64,000 nt of DNA from Inquilinus sp. Marseille-Q2685 (GCF_916619195.1 NZ_CAKAKL010000002.1:310001-374000), one strand, 5' to 3'. Positions 8,476 through 18,269 are shown, numbered from the stretch's first letter. The notes: a model not told the origin generated them from the sequence alone. Made by a program: numbers and translations.

Positions 8476-8883
8476 CTACAAGGTCCTGTGCCGGGCGCGC
8501 GACCCCCGCTCGATCGCCGACGCCACCAGCCGGTCGACCTCGAACTTGTCGCGCATCAGCTCCAGCAGGCGCAGCTCCGGCTGGCTGGCGCGGCCGTCCG
8601 CCGCGATCGAATCGCAGGCGATGGCATAGGCGGTCTCGCGCAGATGGTCCGGCAGCGTCTCGGCGATGATGTCGAGGGCGCGGTCGATGCCGTCATCCTC
8701 CTGCAGCAGCTCGATGCAGTCGCGCGTCAGGTCCGGGATGCGGTCGATGTCGAAGCCGCGGAACACCGGCAGGAACCGCACCATCTCCGACAGCGTCTCG
8801 ACCTCCGCGTCGGTCATGTTCTTGTCGGCCACGGAGGCGAGCACCATGGTGTAGATCAGGGCGCCGTGGGCGTCGGTCGTCAT
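8476..8883 (-). CDS. TerB-family protein
   Basis: 135 aa, all-helical and acidic. LASVADKNMTDAEVETLSEM near the N-terminus and AIACDSIAADGRASQPELR in the second half are the paired acidic-loop helices of the tellurite-resistance TerB/DjlA fold. These domains may bind divalent metal, but their biochemical role is unsettled and no other ter genes lie nearby. It starts 51 bases upstream of the end of the peptidase gene's leader region and is transcribed in the same direction. No signal peptide, so cytoplasmic. Confidence 0.85.
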   Translation of the reverse strand: MTTDAHGALIYTMVLASVADKNMTDAEVETLSEMVRFLPVFRGFDIDRIPDLTRDCIELLQEDDGIDRALDIIAETLPDHLRETAYAIACDSIAADGRASQPELRLLELMRDKFEVDRLVASAIERGSRARHRTL

Positions 8884-9062
8884 GGCAGTCTCCGCTGGCC
8901 TGCGAGTCGCGGGAAGGATCGCCCCGGATATGGCGCGGAACGCCGCGGGGCGTCAAGGCGAGGGCCGCTCCGGCAGACGCTGCCGCCCGGAACGTTCTTT
9001 TGCAACCCAGCCTTCCCCTGCCGCGCTTCCCCGCCCCGGCCCGGCATGGCATGAGGGGCGCC

Positions 9063-10016
9063 ATGCAGGCAGTGATCGACGTGGCGTTGCCGGTCTTCGG
9101 CGTCATCTTCCTCGGCGTCTTCGCCGGGCGTATCCGGCTGCTCGGCCGCGCCCAGTCGGAGGCGCTGAACGGCTTCGTCTACTGGATCGCGCTGCCGGCG
9201 CTCCTGTTCCTGGCGATGGCCCGCACCCCGGTCGCCGACATCGTCAACCTCAACTTCGTCGGCGCCTTCCTCGGCGGCGTCCTGGGCGTGTGGCTGCTCG
9301 GAACCGTGCTCGGCGCCCTGATCCACCGCGCCGATGCCGGCGAGGCGACAATGCAGGGCATGAACGCCGGCTTCTCCAACACCGGCTACATGGGCATCCC
9401 GCTCTTCGCCGCCGCCTTCGGCCCGGCCCGCGGCCTGCCGCCGGCGTCGCTGGCGACCGTGATCATGAGCGTGGCCTGCGTTGGCCTCGCCGTGGTGGTG
9501 CTCGAGCTGACCGGCAGCCGCGGCCGCGGCATCCTCCACGCGCTCCGCGACGTGGCGCTGGCGCTGGTGAAGAACCCGCTGGTGGTGGCGCCGGTGCTGG
9601 GCGTCGCCTGGTCCGGGGCCGGTCTCGCCGTGCCGGCGCCGCTGGCGACGCTGCTGTCGCTGCTCGGCGCCGCGGCCAGCCCCTGCGCCCTCTTCGCCAT
9701 CGGCCTGTTCATGGCCAGCCAGACGCTGCGCACTGGCCTCGGCGAGGTCGGCTGGATCTCGGTGCTCAAGCTCCTGTGGCAGCCGCTGATCACCTGGGGC
9801 CTGGCCGCGACCATCTTCCCGATGGACCCGTTCTGGACCGCCAGCGCGGTGATCCTGGCGGCGCTGCCGACCGGGGCGCTGACGTTCGTCGTCGCCCAGC
9901 GCTACGGCGTCTATGTCGAGCGCACCTCGGCGGTGATCCTGGTCTCGACCGTGGTCTCGGTGCTCACCCTGTCGCTGCTGCTGGCGATCTACGCGCCGCA
10001 ATTCCCGGCCGGCTGA
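9063..10016 (+). CDS. AEC-family transporter (auxin efflux carrier type permease)
   Basis: 317 aa with about ten hydrophobic segments in two halves. [13 protein letters not shown] and, in the second half, [11 protein letters not shown] are the characteristic broken-helix motifs of the AEC/bile acid:sodium symporter fold. Bacterial members export or import malonate, malate or related organic acids across the inner membrane; the substrate here is unknown. ATG 9063 has AGGGG 4 bases upstream; ATG 9051 would place that site inside the coding region. It precedes glgC by 103 bases on the same strand but has no functional link to it. Confidence 0.88.
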   Translation: MQAVIDVALPVFGVIFLGVFAGRIRLLGRAQSEALNGFVYWIALPALLFLAMARTPVADIVNLNFVGAFLGGVLGVWLLGTVLGALIHRADAGEATMQGMNAGFSNTGYMGIPLFAAAFGPARGLPPASLATVIMSVACVGLAVVVLELTGSRGRGILHALRDVALALVKNPLVVAPVLGVAWSGAGLAVPAPLATLLSLLGAAASPCALFAIGLFMASQTLRTGLGEVGWISVLKLLWQPLITWGLAATIFPMDPFWTASAVILAALPTGALTFVVAQRYGVYVERTSAVILVSTVVSVLTLSLLLAIYAPQFPAG

Positions 10017-10119
10017 CGCCCCGGCGAAAACAAACAAAATTTGCCGAAAACGGGCGGTGCCGGATCGCGAAAGCTGGTGTTACTCTGCCGGAAACAGCGA
10101 AGCCGGGAGGACCCCCTGG

Positions 10120-11382
10120 ATGCGTGACGACGGCCCGATCCGCCAGCTTCCGAAGCGCACGATCGCCCTGGTCCTCGCCGGCGGAAGGGGCAGCCGGCTG
10201 AAGCAGCTGACCGACCGCAGGGCCAAGCCCGCGGTCTATTTCGGCGGCAAGTTCCGGATCATCGACTTCGCCCTGTCGAACTGCATCAACTCCGGCATCC
10301 GCCGCATCTATGTGCTGACCCAGTACAAGTCGCACAGCCTCCTGCGCCACCTGCAGCGCGGCTGGGGCTATCTGCGGGCGGAGATGCACGAATTCGTCGA
10401 CCTCCTGCCCGCCCAGCAGCGGGTGGACGAGGCGATGTGGTATCGCGGCACCGCCGACGCGGTCTGGCAGAACCTCGACATCTTCGAGGCCGAGGGGCCG
10501 GACCATGTGCTGATCCTGGCCGGCGACCACGTCTATAAGATGGACTACGCGGCCATGATCGAGGACCACGTCCGCACCGGCGCGGACGTCACGGTCGGCT
10601 GCGTCGAGGTGCCGCGGATGGAGGCGACGGCCTTCGGCGTGATGCATGTCAACGACCAGTGGCGGGTGACCAGCTTCCTGGAGAAGCCGGCCGACCCGCC
10701 GGCCATGCCCGGCCGCCCGGACACGGCGCTGGCCAGCATGGGCATCTACGTGTTCAGCATGAAGTTCCTGGCCGAGCAGCTGCGCCGCGACGCCGCCGAC
10801 CCGGCCTCGGAGCATGATTTCGGCAAGAACATCGTGCCCTTCCTGGTCGACACCGCCCATGTCCGCGCCCATCGCTTCTCCGAGAGCGCGATCCCGAACC
10901 CGAGCTACGCCGAGCCCTATTGGCGCGACGTCGGCACCATCGACGCCTACTGGGAAGCCAATATCGACCTGACCACGGTGACCCCGGCGCTCGACCTCTA
11001 CGACCAGGACTGGCCGATCTACACCTATCAGGAGCAGCTGCCGCCGGCGAAGTTCGTGTTCGAGGATGGGGCGCGGGTCGGCAAGGCGGTGAACAGCACC
11101 GTGTCCGGCGGCTGCATCGTCTCCGGCTCCACCGTCCGGCAATCGGTGCTGTTCTCGAAGGTGCGGGTCAACTCCTTCGCCCGGCTGCACGAGGCGGTGG
11201 TTCTGCCGGAATGCGACATCGGCCGCCACGCCCGGCTGAACCGGGTGGTGCTGGACCACGGCGTGAAGATCCCCGAGGGGCTGGTGGTGGGCGAGGACCC
11301 GGTGCTCGACGCCAGGCGCTTCCACCGCACCGACGCCGGCATCGTCCTGATCACCCAGCCGATGATCGACGCGCTGGACTAG
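10120..11382 (+). CDS. glgC: Glucose-1-phosphate adenylyltransferase (ADP-glucose pyrophosphorylase)
   Basis: 420 aa, about the length of E. coli GlgC (431). It makes ADP-glucose from ATP and glucose-1-phosphate, the committed step of glycogen synthesis. [15 protein letters not shown] at about 18-32 is the nucleotide-binding loop, [20 protein letters not shown] follows, and [12 protein letters not shown] and FLEKPADPP mark the substrate site. A C-terminal left-handed beta-helix ([20 protein letters not shown]) carries the allosteric region. GGGAGG lies 9 bases before ATG 10120. It is followed by glgA after a repeat-bearing spacer of 184 bases. Confidence 0.97.
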   Translation: MRDDGPIRQLPKRTIALVLAGGRGSRLKQLTDRRAKPAVYFGGKFRIIDFALSNCINSGIRRIYVLTQYKSHSLLRHLQRGWGYLRAEMHEFVDLLPAQQRVDEAMWYRGTADAVWQNLDIFEAEGPDHVLILAGDHVYKMDYAAMIEDHVRTGADVTVGCVEVPRMEATAFGVMHVNDQWRVTSFLEKPADPPAMPGRPDTALASMGIYVFSMKFLAEQLRRDAADPASEHDFGKNIVPFLVDTAHVRAHRFSESAIPNPSYAEPYWRDVGTIDAYWEANIDLTTVTPALDLYDQDWPIYTYQEQLPPAKFVFEDGARVGKAVNSTVSGGCIVSGSTVRQSVLFSKVRVNSFARLHEAVVLPECDIGRHARLNRVVLDHGVKIPEGLVVGEDPVLDARRFHRTDAGIVLITQPMIDALD

Positions 11383-11402
11383 CGATCTCCGACCCTCAGA
11401 AC

Positions 11403-11489
11403 CGTCATTGCGAGCGTAGCGAAGCAATCCAGGGGCCGCTCCCGCCGGCCCCTGGATTGCCTCGTCGGCTTCGCCTCCTCGCAATGACA
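11403..11489. repeat. Intergenic palindromic repeat, family A (GTCATTGCGAG type)
   Basis: The ends CGTCATTGCGAG and CTCGCAATGACAG are inverted, and the inner GCAATCCAGGGGC and GCCCCTGGATTGC are also inverted, giving a large cruciform of about 87 bases between glgC and glgA. Related copies lie at 23060-23145 and, shortened or diverged, at 21185-21221, 38509-38600 and 54292-54329. Confidence 0.8.
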
Positions 11490-11566
11490 GGCGGGGCCGG
11501 ATATCTTGCGCAGGCCTCGCTTCCGCGAGGGTGACGCTCCCTCATTCGGCGGAGGATCGGAGACCG

Positions 11567-13018
11567 ATGAACGTCCTGCACGCGGTGTCGGAGATCTATC
11601 CGCTGGTCAAGACCGGCGGCCTGGCCGATGTCGCCGCGGCGCTGCCGCCGGCGCTGGCGGCGGCCGGGATTGGCGCGAGGGTCCTGATCCCGGCCTATCC
11701 CGCGGTGCTGCAGGCGATGCACCGGCCGGAAGTCATCGTGGAGGACCCGGCCCTGTTCGGCGGCGGCCCGGCGCAGGTGATGCTGGCGGAGCTCGAAGGC
11801 ATCGCCGTCCCGGCCTATGTGCTGGACTGCCCCGGCCTGTTCGCCCGGCCCGGCAACCCCTATCTCGGCCCCGACCGGCAGGACTGGCCGGACAACCACC
11901 GCCGCTTCGCCGCGCTCGGCTGGGCCGCCGCCCGGCTCGGCCTCGGCGCCGACCCGCTCTGGCGGCCCGACATCGTGCACGGCCATGACTGGCAGGCCGG
12001 CCTCGCCCCGGCCTATCTCGCCTTCCAGGCCGGCGGCGGCGCGCGCCCGCGCACCGTGACGACGATCCACAACATCGGCTTCCCCGGCTGGTTCCCGGCC
12101 GCGACGGCGGCGGAGCTCGGCCTGCCGCCTGAAAGCCTGTCGATCGACGGGCTGGAGTATTTCGGCGGCGTCGGCTTCCTCAAGGCCGGGCTGTTCTATG
12201 CCGACCGCATCACCACGGTCAGCCGCACCTATGCGCAGGAGATCCAGACGCCGGAGTACGGCTACGCCCTGTCCGGCCTGCTGGCCGCCCGCGCCGCCGA
12301 CCTCGTCGGCATCGTCAACGGCACCGATTACGGCGTCTGGGACCCGGCGATCGATCCGCATCTGCCGGCGCCCTACGGGCCGGACGACCTGTCCGGCAAG
12401 CGGCTGTCGAAGGCGGCGCTGCTGCGCGAGTTCGGCCTGCCGGAGGATGACGGCTCGCCGCTCTTCGCCATGGTCAGCCGGCTGACCGGGCAGAAGGGCT
12501 GCGACCTGCTGCTGGATTCCATCCCGGCGCTGGTCGCGGGCGGCGGAAGGCTGGTCCTGCTCGGCTCCGGCGACGCCGGGCTCGAGGCCGGCTTCCAGAC
12601 GGCGGCAGCCGCGCATCCCGATCGCGTCGCCGTCCGCATCGGCTATGACGAGGCCCTGTCGCACCTCCTGCAGGCCGGCGCCGACGTGCTGCTGGTGCCG
12701 TCGCGCACCGAGCCCTGCGGCCTGACCCAGATGTATGCGCTGCGCTACGGCACGCTGCCGCTGGTGCGCCGCACCGGCGGGCTGGCCGACACCGTGGTCA
12801 ACGCCAGCCACGACGCCATCGTCGGGGACCGCGCCACCGGCTTCAGCTTCGACGACGCGACCGCCGCGGCGCTGGCCGGCACCATCAGCTGGGTCTGCGG
12901 CCTGTGGCGCGACCGGGCGCTGTGGGCGCAGCTGCAGCGCCGCGCCATGGCCCAGGATTTCAGCTGGGACCGCGCCGCCGCCGACTACGTCGCCCTCTAC
13001 CGCGACCTGCTGCCATGA
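11567..13018 (+). CDS. glgA: Glycogen synthase (ADP-glucose dependent)
   Basis: 483 aa, typical GlgA length. It adds glucose from ADP-glucose to the growing alpha-1,4-glucan. The N-terminal motif VKTGGLADVAAALP (residues 14-27, with the ADP-glucose-binding Lys15-Thr-Gly-Gly) is intact, as are HGHDWQAGL and the C-terminal nucleotide-site segment RTEPCGLTQMYALRYGT with RRTGGLADTV. The upstream GGAGGATCGGAGACCG supports ATG 11567. The stop overlaps the start of the downstream alpha/beta hydrolase (ATGA), so these are translationally coupled. Confidence 0.97.
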   Translation: MNVLHAVSEIYPLVKTGGLADVAAALPPALAAAGIGARVLIPAYPAVLQAMHRPEVIVEDPALFGGGPAQVMLAELEGIAVPAYVLDCPGLFARPGNPYLGPDRQDWPDNHRRFAALGWAAARLGLGADPLWRPDIVHGHDWQAGLAPAYLAFQAGGGARPRTVTTIHNIGFPGWFPAATAAELGLPPESLSIDGLEYFGGVGFLKAGLFYADRITTVSRTYAQEIQTPEYGYALSGLLAARAADLVGIVNGTDYGVWDPAIDPHLPAPYGPDDLSGKRLSKAALLREFGLPEDDGSPLFAMVSRLTGQKGCDLLLDSIPALVAGGGRLVLLGSGDAGLEAGFQTAAAAHPDRVAVRIGYDEALSHLLQAGADVLLVPSRTEPCGLTQMYALRYGTLPLVRRTGGLADTVVNASHDAIVGDRATGFSFDDATAAALAGTISWVCGLWRDRALWAQLQRRAMAQDFSWDRAAADYVALYRDLLP

Positions 13019-13785
13019 CCGAGGAGACCGGCACCATCCCGGCGGCCGACGGCGCGCCGGTCGCCTGGCGCCGCCGCTCCGGCACCCGCGATGGCCGGCC
13101 CGGCCTGGTGTTCTGCGGCGGCTTCCGCTCCTCGATGGCGGGGGAGAAGGCGGGCTTCCTCGACCGCTTCGCCGCCGATCGCGGCCTGTCCTTCCTGCGC
13201 TTCGACTATCGCGGCCATGGCGCTTCGGGCGGCGTGTTCACCGACCTGACCCTGGGCGACTGGATCGCCGACGCCCTCCTGGTGCTGGACCGGCTGGCCG
13301 AAGGCCCGCAGGTCCTGGTCGGCTCCTCGATGGGGGCCTGGGTCGCGACCTGCGCCGCGACCGCCCGGCCAGGCAGGGTGGCGGGGCTGGTCGGCGTGGC
13401 CGCCGCGCCGGACTTCACCGAGGACCTGATGCTGCCGGCGCTGGGCGAGGACGGCCGGGCCGGAATGCGCCGCGACGGCTTCATCGACCGCCCCTCCGCC
13501 TATGGCGACGGCCCCTACCGCATCACCTGGCGGCTGATCGAGGAGGCGCGCGCGCACCTCCTGCTGCGCGGCTCGGTGCCCTTCGCCGGGCCGGTGCGGC
13601 TGCTGCACGGCCTGGCCGACCCGGACGTGCCCTGGCGCCAGAGCCTGAAGCTGGCCGAAACGCTGTCCGGCCCGGATGTCCGCCTGACCCTGGTCAAGGA
13701 CGGCGACCACCGTCTGTCCCGCCCGCAGGACCTGGCGCTGCTGGGCCAGGCGGTGGGGGAGGTCATAGCCGCATCGCGAGTCTAG
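13015..13785 (+). CDS. Alpha/beta hydrolase (ABHD10/thioesterase-like)
   Basis: 256 aa. FCGGFRSSMAGEKAGFLDRF near residues 33-52 and FDYRGHGAS at 63-71 are typical of the ABHD10-like serine hydrolases; the nucleophile is Ser105 in VGSSMGAW, with HGLADPDVPW (acid) and DGDHRLSRP (His). Mammalian ABHD10 removes acyl or glucuronyl groups; bacterial members are mostly untested. Its ATG overlaps the glgA stop, so it is made with the glycogen enzymes, though a role in glycogen metabolism is only suggested by that coupling. Cytoplasmic. Confidence 0.87.
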   Translation: MTEETGTIPAADGAPVAWRRRSGTRDGRPGLVFCGGFRSSMAGEKAGFLDRFAADRGLSFLRFDYRGHGASGGVFTDLTLGDWIADALLVLDRLAEGPQVLVGSSMGAWVATCAATARPGRVAGLVGVAAAPDFTEDLMLPALGEDGRAGMRRDGFIDRPSAYGDGPYRITWRLIEEARAHLLLRGSVPFAGPVRLLHGLADPDVPWRQSLKLAETLSGPDVRLTLVKDGDHRLSRPQDLALLGQAVGEVIAASRV

Positions 13786-13853
13786 CCACCCGCCGATCAC
13801 ACTCCTGTCACCATCCTCGGGCAGGACAGGGGAACATTCCGGGGAGGGGCGGC

Positions 13854-15107
13854 ATGGGCGCGAAGCGGATCATTCTCGGCACCGACGTCGCGGCCTTCGT
13901 GCTGTTCCATCCGGACGACCTGGCCCATCGCGCCGACGACCCGATCGCCTGGTACAGCTACGGCTTCGCCTGGCAACGCGAATCGCGGGCCGGCCGGCTG
14001 GTCGCCTTCGGCACCGGCGCCGACGGCGGCTACGCGCTGCGCCTGACCACCGAGGGCCTGGCCGCGGCGGAGGCGCCGCTGGCCTGCCAGTCCTGGTCCT
14101 TCCCGCTGGTCGTGCGCCACGGCCGTGTCCTGCTCGACAACACCGACGCCCTGCCGGGCGAGGAGCGGATGACCGACCCGGCCGAACTGTCGGACCAGTG
14201 GTTCGAGCTCGCCAGCGGCGCCTACCGGGTCACGGTGCATGCGCTGGCCTGGCGGGAGGCGCCGGGCGCGATCGGCGCCGACGGCCGGGTCTCGCCCGAC
14301 GCGCCGCCGGACTATGTGGTGGTGTTCGAGCCGACGGCCGACATCGCCGCCATCCCGATCGCCGCCGCCGTGCCGCGGCTTGTGCCCGACCGCGACTCGG
14401 CGCCCCGGCTCGCAGGCGGCACGGAGGAGGCCTCCCCGTTCGACTGGCCTCGCGAGACGACGCAGGGGACGGAGTTCCCGGTGCTGCCGGTCGAACCCTC
14501 GGCGGCGCTGATCCCCGGCCTGGGCGTGAACCTGCCGGTCGACGACGCCGTTGTCGCAGCCGTCTATCCGGAGCGGGGCGGCGGCCGCGAGAGGCTGGAG
14601 CATCTCGTCCTGGCGCCCGCCTTCGAGGCCGGCGGGGTGGCCTGCCTGGCCCGGGCCCATGGCCTGAAGCGGGTGGGAGACGATGCCGCGAAGCTGAAGC
14701 TGCGGGGCGGGGCGGTGGGCCGCATCCTGCGCGGCGCCCGGGCACAGCCGCTGCAGACGGTGGCGGTCGCGCCGCTGGAGAAGCCCGACATGGCGGCGCC
14801 GGCGGAGGCGCTGGAGCCGTTCCGGGCCCGGTTGCTGGCGCTGGGCCGGGACGATGCCTTCCGCGCCCGGCTGCACCACCCGTCCTTCGAGCTGGAGCGG
14901 CTGGCGGCGCTGGGCTCGGCCGAGGCGGTCACCGGCTGGGCGCTGGCCCATCTCGATCTGCCCTTCGCCGCGCGCCTCGCCGGCTACGCCGCCCCGGCTG
15001 TGCAGCGCATCGAGACCCTGACCCGTTTCCTCGACGGCGGCGGCCTGCCGCCGGAACCGGCCGGGCCGAAGCCGTCGCTCCTCGGCCGACTGTTCGGCCG
15101 GGGGTGA
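13854..15107 (+). CDS. Protein of unknown function, downstream of glg genes
   Basis: 417 aa; I do not recognise a family. The N-terminal part (MGAKRIILGTDVAAFVLFHP) begins a mixed alpha/beta region of about 170 residues with YVVVFEPTADIAAIP near 160; the C-terminal half has a helical segment (residues 310-390) and ends in a Pro-rich tail with LLGRLFGRG. There is no signal peptide or membrane segment. A strong site (GGGGAGGGGCGGC) precedes ATG 13854. It lies 68 bases after the coupled hydrolase on the same strand, so it may share the glgA transcript. Codon use is like its neighbours. Confidence 0.75.
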   Translation: MGAKRIILGTDVAAFVLFHPDDLAHRADDPIAWYSYGFAWQRESRAGRLVAFGTGADGGYALRLTTEGLAAAEAPLACQSWSFPLVVRHGRVLLDNTDALPGEERMTDPAELSDQWFELASGAYRVTVHALAWREAPGAIGADGRVSPDAPPDYVVVFEPTADIAAIPIAAAVPRLVPDRDSAPRLAGGTEEASPFDWPRETTQGTEFPVLPVEPSAALIPGLGVNLPVDDAVVAAVYPERGGGRERLEHLVLAPAFEAGGVACLARAHGLKRVGDDAAKLKLRGGAVGRILRGARAQPLQTVAVAPLEKPDMAAPAEALEPFRARLLALGRDDAFRARLHHPSFELERLAALGSAEAVTGWALAHLDLPFAARLAGYAAPAVQRIETLTRFLDGGGLPPEPAGPKPSLLGRLFGRG

Positions 15108-15153
15108 GGCAGGCCCGGCATCCGGGCCTGGGTCGGAATTCGTATGATCCGTG

Positions 15154-15393
15154 TCACAGATCGATGTCGCGGAGCTTAAAGTTCATTCGCTCGAACTCGA
15201 TGTCGACCTTCGGCGCGGACAGAAGGTGTTCGGCTAGGCTTCGGCGCGGTTTGACCAGCTTTTGATACTCGGCTTCGGAGATCACGACCACCGTCGGCCG
15301 GCCGCGGCGGGTCACATGCTGCGGGCCTTCGGTCAGCGCCTTCTCGACCAGTGCGCTGAACCGGTCTCTCGCGTCGCGCAACCGCCAACTCAT
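15154..15393 (-). CDS. Phd/YefM-family antitoxin without a visible toxin
   Basis: 79 aa. DARDRFSALVEKALTEGPQH and RRGRPTVVVISEAEYQKL are the DNA-binding Phd fold; the C-terminal tail ending in LRDIDL is the kind that wraps a VapC/Doc toxin. No PIN or Doc gene follows: only 46 bases separate its stop from the end of the convergent gene at 13854-15107. Its ATG overlaps the stop of the DinG-like helicase (TGA 15392-15390 with ATG 15393-15391), so it is translated with the helicase. It may be an orphan left after toxin loss or a DNA-binding partner acting alone. Confidence 0.85.
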   Translation of the reverse strand: MSWRLRDARDRFSALVEKALTEGPQHVTRRGRPTVVVISEAEYQKLVKPRRSLAEHLLSAPKVDIEFERMNFKLRDIDL

Positions 15394-18176
15394 TCGACAC
15401 TCCTGTGCAGGTGAGTGACGGCGGCCGCCGGCTCAAGGGCCAGGAACTCCTTCGTGATCGCCACCGCCTCGGCCAGGCCGATGCGCTGCACCTCGACGCC
15501 GGGCGGGAAGGCGGTGCACAGCCGGGTCGGCATCATCGGGTCCAGGAGGACGAAGACGCCGCGGTCGTCCGCCCTCCGCACCAGCCGGCCGAAGGCCTGC
15601 TTCAGGCGGAAGCGGGTCTGCATGTCGGTCCAGCGCTGGCGGCCGAAATGCTGGCCGCGGGCGCGCGACAGGATGTCGGGCCGTGGCCAGGGCACCCGGT
15701 CGAACACCATCAGCCGCAAGGCCCGGCCCGGCACGTCGACGCCGTCGCGCACGGCATCCGTGCCCAGCAGGCAGGCATCGGTCTCGCCGCGGAAGATGTC
15801 GACCAGCGTGCCGACATCCATGCCGTCGAGATGCTGGGCGTAGAGCGGCAGGCCGGCCGCCTGCAGCGCCGGCGCCAGGGCGTGGTGCACCGCCCGCAGC
15901 CGGCTGACCGCGGTGAACAGCCCCAGCGCGCCGCCGCCGGCGGCCAGGAACAGCTCGCGATAGGCGGCGCCCACCTGCTCCAGATCGTCCTTGCGCACGT
16001 CGCGCACGATCAGCACGCGGGTCAGGGACGGGTAGTTGAAGGGCGAGGCCACCTGGGCGCGGATCGCCGGCCGCGGCAGGTGGCCGGCGCCGGTGCGGTC
16101 CTCCGCCGCCCGCCAGTCGTCCGGGTCGTCGCCGGCGCCGTCGGTCAGGGTGGCCGAGGTGACGACGACGCCATGCGCCTGCCGCACCAGCGCGTCGACG
16201 AAGGGCCGGGTCGGGTCGACGTAATGGCGGTAGAAGCCGAAATCGAGCTCGCGCCCCTCCACCCGCTCGACCCCGAACCAGTCGACCAGCCAGGGCGGCG
16301 TCGGCTCGCCCAGCGACGACAGCATGCCGCGCCAGCCGCCGATCTCCATCTTCGCCCGCCGGTCCAGCGACCGGGCGGCGGCGCCCAGCCGCTGCCGCTG
16401 GTTCGGGTCCAGCGACCCGGCCTCCTCGTCCAGCCGCTCGCGGAACGCGCGGGCCAGCGCCTGCAGCGGCGCCTGCAGCTCGGCCAGCGCCGCGTCCAGC
16501 GCCTGGGCGGCGTCGACCAGCCCCTCGACCGGATCGGTGGTGTCGCATTCCAGGCTGTAGGGCCCGTCGGCGCCCTGGGCGCGGGCATAGACCTGGGTGC
16601 GGGTCAGCGCCAGGAAGCGTTCGGCCGGCCCGCGCGGGTCGTCGCCATGGATGCGCTTGCCCCAGCCGGGGCCGGGCAGGGCGCGGGCGGCGCGCTCGAT
16701 GTCGTCCAGCGCCGCCAGCGCCTCCTCGCCCGGCAGCAGGTCCTCCACCCGCCGCCGCAGGCCGCGGCCGCGGCTGGCCCGGCGCCCGCCCTCCTCATGA
16801 CCCAGCAGCCAGCGGCGCAGGTCGGTGGCCTCCAGCCCGGTCAGGTGCCCGGCGAAGGCGGAATCCGCCGCCTCGAACAGGTGGTGCCCCTCGTCGAAGA
16901 CGAAGCGGCTGGGCGCGTCGCGGTCGTCCACCCCGCCCAGCGCCGCCTGGATCATGACCAGCGCATGGTTGGCGATCACGATCTGCGCCTTGCGCGCCCT
17001 GCGGATGCCGCGCTCGATGAAGCAGCGGCTGTAATGCGGGCAGCCGGAATGGATGCATTCGCCGCGCCGGTCGGCCAGGGCCAGGCTGTTCGGCCGGCCG
17101 ATGATGTCGGCCAGCCAGCCAGGGAAGTCGCCGCCGGTCAGGTCGCCGTCGCGCGTCGCCGCGGCCCAGCGCGCCATCAGCCCCAGCGGCACCGCGTCGC
17201 GCGGGTTCAGCGCCAGGCCGCGCACCGCGTCCTCGTAGTTCAAGAGGCACAGATAGTTCTCGCGCCCCTTGCGCAGCACCACCTGGCGGGCCTTCAGCAC
17301 CGGGTCCGGGAACAGCCGGTCCATCTCGCCGTCGATCTGGTGCTGCAGGTTGCGGGTGTAGGTCGACACCCACACCGGCGCGCCGTTCTTCTGGGCCCAG
17401 ACCGTAGCAGGGGCCAGGTAGCCCAGCGTCTTGCCGGTGCCGGTGCCGGCCTGCGCCAGCACCACGGTCGGCTCGTCCGGCGCCGGGCGCGGGGCGAAGG
17501 CGGCGCTGACGGCGCCGGCATAGTCGCCCTGCTGCGGCCGCGGCTCGGCGCCCTGGCCCAGCATCTGCGCCAGGCGGGCGCGGGCCTCGCGCGGCTCGAC
17601 CCCGTGCTGCGACGGCGGCGGGTTCGGCGGCTCGGCCTCCCATTCCGGCAGATGGGCCCCGACCTGGTAGGCGCCGCGCTTGCGGTGGTCCTCGACCGGC
17701 GCGCGCAGCCCCAGCGCCCGGGCCACGAAGGGCGCCCAGGGCCAGCCGGCCTCGCCCATCCGCGCCGCCAACGCCGCCGGATCGCTGCGCTCGTCCGCGA
17801 CGGGGACGGACAGGCCGCGCAGCAGCGCCTCGGCCAGGCGGGGCAGGGCGATCGCCGCATCCTCCAGGCTCGCCGGCTCGGGCAGGCCGAGGGCCGTGGC
17901 CAGGCCGCGCGGCGTCGGCACGCAGAACCGGCCGGGGCGGGCGAAGGCGAACAGCTCCAGCAGGTCGAAGGCGCCCAGCACCTCCAGGCCGCAGCGCCGC
18001 CCCACCGCCTTGGCGTGGCACAGCAGCAGCGGCGGCCCGTCGATCCGCCGGCGCAGCGCCGCCGGGTCCAGCGTCACCAGCTCGCCGTCGGCGGTCAGCA
18101 GCACGCCGCCCTCCGGCGCCAGCACCAGCGGCTCGGCGTCGGGCAGGCTGAGGGGGAGGGCAGGCGGCGCGATCAT
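15390..18176 (-). CDS. DinG/XPD-like ATP-dependent DNA helicase
   Basis: 928 aa superfamily 2 helicase. Walker A AQAGTGTGKT is at 241-250; motif II is FDEGHHLFE (DEAH variant DEGH) near 430; VVTSATLTDG and QAFGRLVRRADDRGVF are motifs III and VI. Cysteines in the YLCLLNYE and ECIHSGCPHYSRC segments are placed as the four ligands of an iron-sulfur cluster. Family members unwind DNA 5' to 3' and act on R-loops, G-quadruplexes or repair intermediates. The first 165 residues are an extra N-terminal region not recognised as an exonuclease. The 3' end overlaps the Phd antitoxin gene by 4 bases. Confidence 0.88.
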   Translation of the reverse strand: MIAPPALPLSLPDAEPLVLAPEGGVLLTADGELVTLDPAALRRRIDGPPLLLCHAKAVGRRCGLEVLGAFDLLELFAFARPGRFCVPTPRGLATALGLPEPASLEDAAIALPRLAEALLRGLSVPVADERSDPAALAARMGEAGWPWAPFVARALGLRAPVEDHRKRGAYQVGAHLPEWEAEPPNPPPSQHGVEPREARARLAQMLGQGAEPRPQQGDYAGAVSAAFAPRPAPDEPTVVLAQAGTGTGKTLGYLAPATVWAQKNGAPVWVSTYTRNLQHQIDGEMDRLFPDPVLKARQVVLRKGRENYLCLLNYEDAVRGLALNPRDAVPLGLMARWAAATRDGDLTGGDFPGWLADIIGRPNSLALADRRGECIHSGCPHYSRCFIERGIRRARKAQIVIANHALVMIQAALGGVDDRDAPSRFVFDEGHHLFEAADSAFAGHLTGLEATDLRRWLLGHEEGGRRASRGRGLRRRVEDLLPGEEALAALDDIERAARALPGPGWGKRIHGDDPRGPAERFLALTRTQVYARAQGADGPYSLECDTTDPVEGLVDAAQALDAALAELQAPLQALARAFRERLDEEAGSLDPNQRQRLGAAARSLDRRAKMEIGGWRGMLSSLGEPTPPWLVDWFGVERVEGRELDFGFYRHYVDPTRPFVDALVRQAHGVVVTSATLTDGAGDDPDDWRAAEDRTGAGHLPRPAIRAQVASPFNYPSLTRVLIVRDVRKDDLEQVGAAYRELFLAAGGGALGLFTAVSRLRAVHHALAPALQAAGLPLYAQHLDGMDVGTLVDIFRGETDACLLGTDAVRDGVDVPGRALRLMVFDRVPWPRPDILSRARGQHFGRQRWTDMQTRFRLKQAFGRLVRRADDRGVFVLLDPMMPTRLCTAFPPGVEVQRIGLAEAVAITKEFLALEPAAAVTHLHRSVE

Positions 18177-18269
18177 GCGCGCACTATAGGGGCGCGCCGC
18201 GCCGGCACCAGCCCCGACGATGCCCTTTGGTCACGAATTGTTCCAGCTTATCAGGAGAGCCAGTGCGTT

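Noticed and set aside
15108-15153. Toxin gene (VapC/Doc) next to the Phd antitoxin
   Set aside because: Only 46 bases are available before a convergent gene, so no toxin can fit.
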